DNA of 64,000 nucleotides from Cyanoderma ruficeps (Eukaryota > Chordata > Aves > Passeriformes > Timaliidae): contig VZDJ01000100.1 in assembly GCA_008694505.1 (NCBI GenBank), forward strand, positions 502,966-566,965, read 5' to 3'. Numbering within the stretch: position 1 is the stretch's first letter; every line of letters starts with the position of its first letter. The notes below the pieces were generated by a model, which ran no database searches, had not been told where the DNA came from, and saw only the letters and a list, made by a program, of their open reading frames with translations. Positions 46,496 to 56,834 of this stretch are shown here, in pieces. The position numbers and the translations under genes were made by a program.

Positions 46496-49400
46496 TTCGG
46501 TGTACCTTTAATTCAGGTAGGTTATTGAGAAAAAATTGTTAAGGCAATATTGCACATATTTTGCAACTGACTTGTTTCTAGATTTGGGATTACTGTGAGT
46601 GACTTTAAACTAGAGTATTGGAAAGAATTGCACTACAATTATCTCCTGATTATAACTATTACATTGTAACTATGTTTCAAATCAGTGACTTTCAACCCAG
46701 TTGGATTTTTTCCTACTGAACATATCTCTAAAAATGTTCCGAGATTATAATAATCTACAAAAAAAAAAAAAAGTTGTATAGTACAAATGTATATTTAAAC
46801 TAGACATTATGTCCTTACATTTTCTCATTTAATTAATTAATTTCACCTGGGATAGAGTCATATTGAATGTTTTGCAATTGAGTGCTCAACCATGGTGACA
46901 CAATTTTAGTAGTGGTTGTTACTTGGTATGCTGTATGATATCTGTATGTTTTAACTCCTCTGAAAGAGAACCTCATTGATAATATTATCAGTGTTATACA
47001 AATAATATACAAGAATAGCCCAATTATCTTGCTTATTTTAATCTATTAGTTAATTTTAAACTCTTGCTATGTCAGGTTTTGCATCTGCACTTGGAAACTT
47101 CAGTTTAGATTCCTGTGGCGTTTTTCTTCAGTTAGCTTGTCTCATTTTTTATTAAGACTGGGGTTTTTTTGGTAAATTTCAAAACTACTTTTAATTTTCA
47201 TCCAAAATTATTTGTGGTCTTCCTTGTCCTTTATTGATTTACAGTATCTTGTCATCTGCTAATTCATCTTTAGTATTTATCACTGTTCCTCTACCTGTGC
47301 AGCATCAGAAGGAAATTCAATGGTTCTTCAGGCAAATCCTGTAATTTTTATCTCTGTATTTGATCTAATCTATAAGTTTGAATTTAGTGAATATCTCTAT
47401 GATATCAACTTGCAGATCAGCTTCTCTTCCCCTCTCCTCTCCTTCTCTAATCAAAACTTTCTCTTTTTTCTCACTCCCTTTCTCTATTTCTTGATTGGCA
47501 TTGATGGTACCACCATCCAGCCTATCACTCAAATATACAATGTGGTTGTGACATTTTTCTTCAATTTCTAGATTTTCAAATCTGGAACTTGCTCAAAAAT
47601 CTGATGCTTTTGTGAGTATAATAACTTCAGATGTGGGTGTTATGGATATTTCTTTCCCAAGTAGCCATATGGCTAAACCTCTTCTCCAGACTTTTACCGT
47701 ACTGTGTTTCAGTTTTTGCAGCACCCTTTTCTGTGGTTTTGCTTATACAAGTCAGAACTCTGCTACAAAAAGTAATTTTTTATGTTTTTATTTTTGTCCT
47801 GTAATCTATGGTTATTTTACCAGTGTTATCTGCTTTTAACTTTTCAGCAATTCACCCGTAATTCCCATTTTATCTTTCCATTTTTCCATCAACTATAATT
47901 TTCATGAACTCTCACTTGACTCATAATATCAGTTCTTATCATTCCCTCTTTCTAGCATGCCTCTACTTTCTCCCAGGCTCAAACACGTCCATTGGAAACA
48001 GTGAAACAGTCATTCAATTAATCCCTCCATGCACCACCTTTAGATGAGCACCATAAGACTACCATAAAATAACTGAAACTTCTACAACACTACCACAGTC
48101 CAGACAACATTTTCTTCAATAGCATCCTTTAAAAAAGAATATTACGAAGATTGGGTTTGTAAGAATGAGCATTTTCCTCTTCTATTCAGTAAATATATTA
48201 ATTTTCTTTTCTAATAATTACCTGTCTTGAGGAAAAAGAGCTTTTTCTCTTTAGTTCACTGTTATTCATGTAAATGAACCCCTCCTGTTCCACTAGACTC
48301 ATTAAGTCCCACTTCAGATTAATAGATTACACTGATACAACTGAGGAAAAAAAAACCCAAAGAGTTCAGGAACACCTGAATATTTATGAATTCAAAATTG
48401 CAACCCCTGTAATATGGTGCCCTGTTTGGCTTCCCCTCCATTACTGAGATCCAAAAAAGTGATAGTGTTGATAATTCTGTCTTGATTTTGAAGCATCTGG
48501 AAGGGGAAGAGTCTATTTAGCTACACCAGTCGGGCACTGTTTTGTAGCACAAATAATCTAACTGTGTTTGTACAACCATGCAGTTAAAAATATGTGTGCA
48601 GCAAGTCAAAAGCAAGAGCTCTAAAAAGAGAACCATGAAGCCTGGAGGCAAGTGTCTGAAAACGTGATGGTACAAAATAAAATAGCCTTGCTGTGTGTGC
48701 TAGTTTCCAGTCATTTGTACCTCACTCAGCCTACACCAAGACCACAGAAAAGGTCATGTATTTTGTCCCATGTTTCAGGAATTCTTTTACCTCATGATTT
48801 AGAAATATAAGAAGATTCTAATATTACTGCACACTAAGATTATAGTCTGTCACGCATACTTGTGTGCAGTGTAGGGACAAGGAGGGTGGTTTCCATTTTC
48901 AGTTGAAGCTGAGAATGATTAAGAAAGGGCCTAATTTCTTCTTTCAAGTGTGTATAAAATTTACAAATGAAACCTCTGCTTATATCTTCTGTCTTTATTT
49001 TTGATAGTTCAATTTATCTCTCATTTATTCAGCAAACAAAGAATGTTGAGCTATGCTCAATTCTGACCCTGCAGAGCTGGGTACCTGCTGGCCACCAGAG
49101 GTTCACATCTCCTCTGGAAAATGGGATAACAACATTCCCATCTAGCAAGGTGTTTCTAATCTGATAAACAATCATGTCAGAGATTTTCACTTGTAGAGAA
49201 TACGGAATGCTTGTAGTGTACCAGCAAGCCAATCAGAAACCTTCCTCTTCTCTTGAAAATTCACTTTGAGTATCCTTGTACAGTACATTCCCCTGTTGTC
49301 TTCAATCAACACATACATTCTTTATCTATCATTTTGAAAATGAGCAAATTATAAAACCTTTTTTCCTTTGCTTTGGGGTGGGCTTTATCCAGGTGTTCAT

Positions 49401-50914
49401 TATTGTTTGCATTGCAATGCTCCAAAATGACACAGTTTTTGGGATCTGAAGTTAGGTTTCTGGGTTTGTTACAAGATGAGCCTTTTGCCTGGCACACAAG
49501 CCACTTGAAAGTTTCAAACTTGTGACTTTCCCATCTTAAAGAAGCAATATTTGAGACTATTTCCAAAGACTGGAAAAGTATTCCAGTTCCTAGATACCCT
49601 TTCTGGAAGCTAGTGTAAGCTTAAGAGGTCTAGAAATCTAATGTCAGTGGTACATAAGAATCTGCAAAATAGCTTTGAATTAAGGCTCAAGAGTCTAACA
49701 GGAAAAGAGACAACCCACTTCGTTTTATGTGATTATCCTAGCAATTGCTAAGTTTTGCTCTAACATTAATAGGCTCTGAAATGGAAGTTATGAGGTGCTG
49801 AATTTAGCCTTTATTTTTCTGATCAGTGGCATTTGCTCATATCTAGCTATGGTAGTTCAACACTGCACATTCAAGCACTGGTTATTTTTTACTAAATCTT
49901 GGAATGAAACCCACTGGATGGATCATTAGATGGACTTACTCTAACTTTCGTACCTGATTGATTCTTATAGCTATGAGACTTAATCTGGAATTTATTTATT
50001 TTGCCCAGATATAATATATATACAGAATTTAGAGTCACAGGTTACAAATTATATAAGCATCCTTATGTATGCTTTTTGAAGAGAGGAGAAAAGAGAGACA
50101 TATCCTAATACGTTCATATTTCTTCTGGTGATTGTTTGAACTCGTGAAATGTTTTCAGAGTTTTCAAAGGCCAAATCTTCCACTTTTCAAGAGTTTTGAA
50201 AATACAAATTAATTACTAGAGCAAACAGTTTTCTTGGTGATTATTCAAAGAGTAATGCACAGTTCCCTTGCAGCTACTCAAGCCTGGCCTTGATATGCAC
50301 AGTACTGGTACTCATGGGGTTTCTTTATATCTTCTTAGTCTCCCAGATATCTAGCATGGGATAGGGCTAATACCATGGCTGTTGTGAATTGTAAGAGAGA
50401 ATGTGTGGCACTGTGTAGTAAGTGCTCCGACTCTTTAAATAGCAGGGTGATCCAGCACACTAAACTGAGAACCAAGGACAGCAAACCTCAAGAAAAGTTA
50501 AATCTTTAAAGGAAAAGGTTTGCAGTTCATTGATTTGATTCCATATTAAGGCAATCTTATTTTTTTTGAGAAAATACAATTTGTAAATAATTTTTCATGC
50601 ACAGATAAACATCCCTTTACTAATCTGAATGCCTGATTAATATTTATATATTATTCTTCTCTGTTAACTGTCACATTTATGTAACAGTCCTGAAAAAAAA
50701 ATGAAAGTTGGTTCCTTGTCTTTATCCTGTGATTTCTTCTTTTCATGAGGGAAAAATATGTGTATACAGCTTTTATAAACACAAAATCGTGTTTATATTT
50801 TTTATTCTTGTACAGATATTAAGATTATGCTGTTCATGAGAGCATGGTAATTTACCCCAGGGTGAAATCTTAAAAGCTTGTTTGATAGTAACAAATGGAA
50901 GCAATACTTGAAGA
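46496..50914. other. Long unique AT-rich stretch
   Basis: No gene or RNA recognised in about 4.4 kb. A run of A lies near 46758-46772. A weak MIR-like patch at about 49105-49165 is noted separately as a finding. Confidence 0.5.
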
Positions 50915-50955
50915 NNNNNNNNNNNNNNNNNNNNNNNNNNNNNNNNNNNNNNNNN
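50915..50955. other. Assembly gap (41 N)
   Basis: Forty-one N characters are followed directly by (TTA)n. The gap probably lies within or beside a microsatellite that was not resolved. Its true length is unknown. Confidence 0.98.
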
Positions 50956-50978
50956 TTATTATTATTATTATTATTTTG
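50956..50978 (+). repeat. (TTA)n microsatellite at gap edge
   Basis: Seven full TTA units and a partial unit directly follow the N run. Confidence 0.95.
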
Positions 50979-52077
50979 GTTTAATCTGTTTCATCTAAAC
51001 CCTGCTGCTGGTTTACATATTGCCATATCCCTTTAAGTTTTTTCCCCCAACAAAGGGAGGCCTAGATAGCACAGCTTTACTCTCACTCAGCCAAAACCAG
51101 AGGATTTTCATCTAGGTTGCAAACAGCAGATGTTCATGCATCAGATGTGGAGAATTTTGTCCCTCTTCATAATGATACTTTTTATTGCTGTAATTTTGGA
51201 GGGTAGAAATCTGGCCAACTATGTGGATGAGTTGGAGAGGACTAAAGAACGTTTTTGCGGATTAGGGATTATGGTCATTTCTGACAGCTCCCTTAATGAA
51301 AAAGTAGAGGTTATTTAGAACCAAATGGGTTGTTGAGCTGTTCAACCCCAACTAGTTTAATGAGACAGGAAGATGATTTTTGACAAAGAGGAAGCTGTCT
51401 CTAACTAAAAACTTTTCTCCTGCCCCTCAGTCTTTTTTTTGCCATATGAATCATTGTCTGAGGAATAGTGTTTTACAAGCCTTTTAATCAATGAAAAAGA
51501 GATTTCTGTTTCAAGCAGATGACATTTTTTCTCCTGAATATATGCCAAAGCTATCTGAAAGAGCATGCTAAAGAGGTGTTCCAACCAGTTGTTGATAACT
51601 AGGTATAAAAAAGTTCGTTCTTATTCCACAATAATGCAGTATTCCACAGGAGTAGAGTCCATTCACCTTACAGGAGTAGTCTACATGTTGCAAGTATAGC
51701 AGCTTGATAAAGATGTTAGCCTGATGCTGTGGAGTGAAGAACCCGAGGCTTCTGTACTATTCTCAAAATACCTGCAGACACCATTTTATAGGATGTAAGG
51801 AGTATGGGCATTTCTTCCAAGGTTCTTTTCTCTCTGCATATTTATGACTCTATAGTTTGGTGATTATTATCACTCTCCAATTCTACCTCCTTGGCTTGTC
51901 TCTTTCCATGTTAGGGTGGCTGTTCACCTGCTTTCTCAAATAGTCTCTGTTTGCCCTTCTTTCATTTTTTTTTAAATCAGAGACCAGAATGTATTCCATT
52001 TCATTTTCACAGATGGCATTTTTGATTTACTATTTATCAGAAAGGGTAGAAGGGTTGATGGCTCTGAATGAGAGAAA
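50979..52077. other. Unique sequence with a small candidate ORF
   Basis: No confirmed gene. The only item of note is a 62-codon plus-strand ORF (51130-51318) with a hydrophobic start, listed as a finding. Confidence 0.45.
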
Positions 52078-52135
52078 TAGAATTATCTGGGTTGGAAGGG
52101 AACTTAAAGACCATCTAGTTCCAGCCACTAGATAA
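52078..52135 (-). mobile_element. Short CR1 3' tail
   Basis: Plus strand ATAGAATTATCTGGGTTGGAAGGGAAC followed by TTAAAGACCATCTAGTTCCAGCC is a clear CR1 3' UTR complement, cut off after about 60 bases. Confidence 0.85.
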
Positions 52136-54336
52136 ACGCTGAACTATTGCTGTAATTCCAATTTCTCCTCATTTTTAATCTGAATAATTTTATTCAGAAA
52201 TAGCGACAATTTTGCTTCTGGAACATATCCAAATAACTGTTCAGGACACTCACAATAATCATACATATTTAATGTGTTTAAATTATTGTCCAAATATGTG
52301 CACTTCTTGCTTATCATGGGAAATTTAATGCATAATTATTTAGTTTTGTGACACGATTGATCCAAATTAAAAAAAATTATATGATTGCACTTTTTATTTC
52401 AAATAAAGGAAATCAAATATATACCATAAATTTTCTGTCACAGTGCAATCAGAACAGGAGCATCTACTCATCAAAGATACATTTTTATTAATACAATAAT
52501 TGAGGTTTTATCATGCAAATGCATCCTTGTCACACAGAACTGTAGTGTATCATCATGTAAATTTATATTTCTATCACACTTTCTTCTTTCAGAATATGAT
52601 TTCAGAACTCTCATCTGTCAGGGGCTGAGTTTTGTGTCCTACTATTAGTGATGTTTTCATGTAGGGACAGTGCACTCAGTTTTTTTGTCAAGACTCATAT
52701 TTATGACTCAGGTTTTCTATTTCTGAGCTTTGGAAAGTGGCTGTGGAAAAGCCTCTAAACTTATTTGCTTCTCTGTCTTAGCAAATGCTATGAAATGATT
52801 CTGCCTGTGTTCACCTCCCCAAACACCAATGCAATAATTCCAGCTTTTTGTACACATCTACACTGATGTTTTACAGTGATTGTGCCTGCTCCACAGAATG
52901 ACTGAAACTATTTGCTGATGTTGTAACAATAAACTGAACTGAAAGATTTAAATTTTCCAAACTCTCTGTGTAATACTGGCATAGCAACCTGGGACCACTT
53001 GCCTTTCTTTGGTCCCTGAATTGAAGTAAAATTCACTGAAAACAAAGTAGGAAATACTCAAGGTGCTGTGATGATATTTTCTTGATATAATGATAATTGA
53101 CTGGAATTTTAAAATACCCCAACAAGGGTGACTTGAATTTTAATTCAAAATAAAACCTCTTACTTCTATGAAATGAATATCAAACATGAGTAATGTGTGA
53201 AACATAGCACCAAAAAGACCCCAAAACAAACCCAATGAATTAACTTGTTTAATAAATGCTTTCACAACACACCTTCATTAAAAAAAAAACAACAAACCCC
53301 AACCCCTCCCAAAAAACCCAAACCAAACCAAACCAAACTAGAGAGAAAAGAATAACATAAAAGTAATATGATTTCCTGCAAAATTAATTTTTTTAAATAA
53401 CAAGATATTGAATGTGTGATAAGTTCCATCGGGAAATGAAACCCATGAATATTTTGATCCATAAAGTATAGCGTGTCCTGTTTTGAGGGTTTACATCACA
53501 GAACCTGACACAGAGCAGGTATCCAAAGGGTACCACTAAACTAGGATTTAAGGCATTGTTCTGAGTTCATACACATGGAATTAGTAAACAGACACTGTTA
53601 ATGAGCTGCTTCAGAGGGTTAGAGACCACTGCTAACTCCACAGCCAGGATCTGCAGCAAGCGCATAACACACATGTGCTCGATTCCCTGAATATTTTCCT
53701 TCTTTCATTTCTTTAAGTTACATTTAACTGCAGATACATGTGGGCAGACTATAGCCTAAGAAGAAGAGTGCAAAAAAAGGGACATGTTTAAGGATGATAG
53801 TGGATCTATTCAAAATTCTTAGCATAGCAGATGACTGCAAAGTGTTTGAATCCTTTAATGTCTGTGAGGTCACCACCACTGGAAAATACAGAAATAATTT
53901 TGTAGATGTTATAGTAGAAATTCATTACTTTTAAACTTAGACAGGAAATGGGGAAACAGAGGCCAATGTGGTTAAAGGATATAAAAAGTTAGTATAACTA
54001 ATAAGCAGCAGGTATTTAAGTAACAGAAACAATCTGGAAAGGGAAAACATCAGGAGTCATAAAAATGTTAAAAACGAAAAAGAAGGAGTGAGCGTAGAAT
54101 TACTGAATATATTTCAACCACCTATTACGATTTCTTTAAATAAAGTATACTTACAGTGAGCAGCAGGGAAATAAAACATGCAGAGAAATAAGAAAATTAA
54201 CTAGTAACATAGCTATGGAAATTCCAACAGAAGAGACAAAGAAATGGCATATTTTATAATGCCATTGTGTTTCACAAGTGAGAGGATAAAACAAGGAGAC
54301 GTGCGAAATGTGTGTCTAAAATTACGATTGATTGAT
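52136..54336. other. Unique AT-rich sequence with A/C-rich array
   Basis: No gene recognised. A CA/CCAAA array at 53278-53338 is the complement of the T/G arrays elsewhere. Confidence 0.5.
53278..53338 (-). repeat. T/G array on the minus strand (poly-A, then (AAACC)n on the plus strand)
   Basis: A poly-A run passes into AACCCC and then four AAACC units. Read on the minus strand it is a GGTTT array ending in a T tract. Confidence 0.8.
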
Positions 54337-54840
54337 CACAGAATAGAATAGAGTTGGGAGGGACCCACAAGGATCATGGAAGTCCAGCTTCTGGTCCTAC
54401 ATGGACCAAACAAGGCACAATGCGTGCCTGAGAGCATTGTCCAACAGATTCTTGAATTTAGTCAAACTGATGCTGTGACCATTTCCCTGGGGAGCCAAGG
54501 AAATCCAGCTACCCTCTGGGTGAAGAGCCTTTTCCTAATATCCAGTCTAAAACTCCCCTGATTCAACTTCAGGCCATTCCCTCAGGTCCTCTCACTGGTC
54601 ACCACAGAGCAGAGATCAGTGTCTGCCTCTCCTCTTCCCTTTATGAGGAAGTTGTAACTGCAGTGAAGTCTCCCCTCAGTCTCCTCCAGGCTGAACAGAT
54701 CAAGTGACCTCAGTTACTCACATGGCTCACCCTCCCCTTCACCATCCTCACTGCCCTCCTTGCAGACCCCTCTAACAACTATGTCTTTTTTGTATTGTGG
54801 CACCCAAAACTGCCCCCACCACATGAGGTGACCCTAAAGG
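54337..54840 (-). mobile_element. CR1 LINE 3' part (CR1-J-like tail)
   Basis: The tail lies at 54337 (plus strand CACAGAATAGAATAGAGTTG), with GGGAGGGACCCACAAGGATCA and GCGTGCCTGAGAGCATTGTC. This is the same 3' type as the plus-strand copy at 17190-17833. Further on come the complements of HWNRLP/GEMV, FSLEETEG(R)L and the WAP-type block at 54795-54835. It ends after the TGGCACCCAAAACTGCCCCC block. It is 5'-truncated and has frame breaks. Confidence 0.9.
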
Positions 54841-54990
54841 AGTTTTGAGTTAGGAAAGAAGGAAGATGGTTACCATGCAATAGGTAATTCTGCGCTGGGC
54901 ACCAAAAGTTTCATAGAGTTTCATATAGGTTCCTTGTAGTTTCATGGACTGAATAATATTTTACTGAAGATACTATTTTTTGGAGTAACT
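54841..54990. other. Short spacer between CR1 and SINE
   Basis: AT-rich sequence with no recognisable feature. A 12-base TTTCATAGAGTT-like direct repeat occurs near 54909-54931. Confidence 0.4.
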
Positions 54991-55122
54991 ATCACAGAAT
55001 CACAGTATCACAAAGAATTCTGAGTTAGAAGGGACCCCCAATGATCACAAAGTCCAACTTTAAGTGAACGGCTTGGACAGGGATAAAACCTGTGACCTTG
55101 ACATAAGAGTACAATGCTCTTA
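54991..55122 (-). mobile_element. TguSINE1-like SINE (tRNA-Ile head, CR1 tail), 5'-truncated
   Basis: Reading the minus strand from 55122 there is an AGAGCATTGTACTCTTATG block, then CAAGGTCACAGGTTTTATCCC (55084-55104) and TGTCCAAGCCGTTCACTT. This parallels the 3' half of tRNA-Ile: the variable region, the B box (GGTTCGATCCC expected; GGTTTTATCCC here) and the acceptor stem. It then runs into the CR1 3' tail AAGTTGGACTTTGTGATCAT ... GGGGGTCCCTTCTAACTCAG and ends in two ATTCTGTGAT-like units at 54991. The A box and 5' part of the tRNA are missing. SINEs of this type are CR1-mobilised and known from passerines. The copy is diverged (B box changed), so it is old. Confidence 0.8.
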
Positions 55123-55610
55123 TTTTAAAAATGGATTTTCTGATGAAATGAAATAAGAAAAAAAATTCAATAGAGTTATCAGATTGATAAAGAATCTATA
55201 CCTTCTTAAACCATTCAAAGATATCACGCTGATCATCTGATATTCAGAGCAGAAGACTTACATTTAACTGCCAGAAATATCTTTTTTTTGCTTCTCACAG
55301 TTATTTAAAAGACTTTTGTACTGGGAAAAGAAGGTGAAGATACTTCTTAAAATACTTCAAAACACTTTTCTTTGTTGTAGTTCTGTCCTTGATCCTAAAG
55401 CTTAGCCAAATTTGGTTTACATGCATTTTGAAAAGCTTAACAATGCAGTTGTGTCCTGTCGCAAAAAGATACCCTTTATGATCAGTGAGTGGCCTAGAAA
55501 CACAGGCGCCCAGGACGTAGATGAAGACTAAGGACAGGAAACAGCTGTGCAGGTTTGTGCCCTGGATCAGAATTCTGCACTGCACACTCCTTTAGGAACC
55601 TGGAAGGGGT

Positions 55611-55633
55611 GTTAACGACATGTCGTTGTTAAC
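55611..55633. repeat. Palindrome block GTTAAC-GACATGTC-GTT-GTTAAC
   Basis: The 14-base core AACGACATGTCGTT (55614-55627) is its own reverse complement. GTTAAC sites lie at 55611-55616 and 55628-55633. The CATG core resembles a p53-family half-site and GTTAAC resembles an HNF1 half-site, but no function is shown. Confidence 0.7.
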
Positions 55634-55814
55634 CATGTGTTGTACCATGTGAGCACATGTAGGCTGTGCGTACTCACCTGATCTAATGGTAGGTACTGTA
55701 AATCTCTTAACTGTTTCTGTGTAGGATCCACAGAACAGCACACTTACTCAAAGTCTGACTTGAAATGCTTGGAAGGAGAAATTATCTTTCTGGCCCCAAG
55801 TCCTGTTCCAGTTG

Positions 55815-55854
55815 CAGGCACCTGTACAGTAAGGCTGTGTGAAGCAGGTGCCTG
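55815..55854. repeat. Inverted E-box pair CAGGCACCTG / CAGGTGCCTG
   Basis: A perfect 10-base inverted repeat (55815-55824 and 55845-55854) with a 20-base spacer. Each arm has a CACCTG/CAGGTG E-box core, the type bound by SNAIL and ZEB factors, which can use paired sites. Function is unproven. Confidence 0.6.
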
Positions 55855-56273
55855 GAGAGTACACTTGCAGCATGTGGATTTCTGCAAGGTTAAACATGGT
55901 GTGTGAAAGGGTGGAACAGAACTTATTAGATTACAACCATTCAGGTATCTGCTTAATATAACAATTTACAATAAAGTGGATTCCTCTGACTTAGCACATG
56001 AAATGAAATAGGTTAGTTCCTTCTCATATATACTAAAGTAAGAAAACCACTGTAATTCTATCGCTGACTGAGACAAGTACAGCTGACTTTTCATATCTCT
56101 CTCTGATGTCCTGTTTTCCTGTGTTTAGATCTTTTGGGTTTGGGATATACACCTACTGTGCTATTACAAATACAGAATTTGCATAGAAATACTTAAGGCA
56201 GAATATATCCAAAATATTTCAGATAAAGGGATTCAAAGTATTTGTCTTTGTAGTAAAGGACTGATCTCATGTC

Positions 56274-56834
56274 TTGGAGTGCAGGAACTCTGATAGTGCC
56301 ACTACATGTTTTCACTCACAGGACATGAGCACAGTGGGTTCCTTGTCCTGTCATATTTTTATGGTTTGTACAGAGCTACTTATCACTAACAGCTGCCATA
56401 TCATCAAATTGCTTTTGTTTGAATATCTTCACTGCCATGTGAAGAAATATTCCACATTTTACCTGATGGAAATTAACATATATCATTATCTATTTTTCTT
56501 TCTCTACCTTCTCTCATGGGGGATTTCACTATCACAAAAATCATATATAGTGCAAGTTAAGGGAATCCTTTTCCTTAAATGGTCAATTACTAAACATTTG
56601 GCAGTGGCTTCATATGATATTAGGGAAATAGTTGTAGTACGCTTGGTTTTTCCCCCCAGAATGGGGTCCAATGTTGTTTCTGTCAAAAATACTATTTTCA
56701 ATCAAGGCAATAATTTTCACCAGGAAAAAAAATCATTCATGAGAGATCATCTGAAGTTTTCTGGAAGGCAGTACCAGATGTTTTCTCTAATGCAGTATTG
56801 CAGTTTACAAAAGCTTCATCAGCCTATTGGTTGA
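56274..56834 (+). other. 186-codon ORF of unknown status
   Basis: This is the longest open frame outside recognised retroelements. The conceptual product is Ser/Leu/Ile/Phe/His-rich with a hydrophobic stretch near residues 65-85 and no family signature I recognise. Codon use looks like AT-rich non-coding DNA. An overlapping 65-codon antisense frame exists at 56504-56701. I treat it as probably non-coding, but its length is mildly unusual for this base composition. Confidence 0.2.

Larger units (their letters stand above)
55123..56273. other. Unique sequence, partly GC-elevated, with palindromes
   Basis: No gene recognised. The interval 55490-55900 has more G+C and CpG than its surroundings and holds two inverted-repeat sites (55611-55633 and 55815-55854). 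Confidence 0.45.

Noticed and set aside
55084..55122. Possible tRNA gene
   Set aside because: Only the 3' half of tRNA-Ile is present, with an altered B box, no A box, and fusion to a CR1 tail. It is a SINE.
55301..55585. 94-codon minus-strand ORF with hydrophobic N-terminal part
   Set aside because: The hydrophobic stretch is suggestive, but the remainder is Lys/Phe-rich, random-looking AT-derived sequence and no family is recognised.
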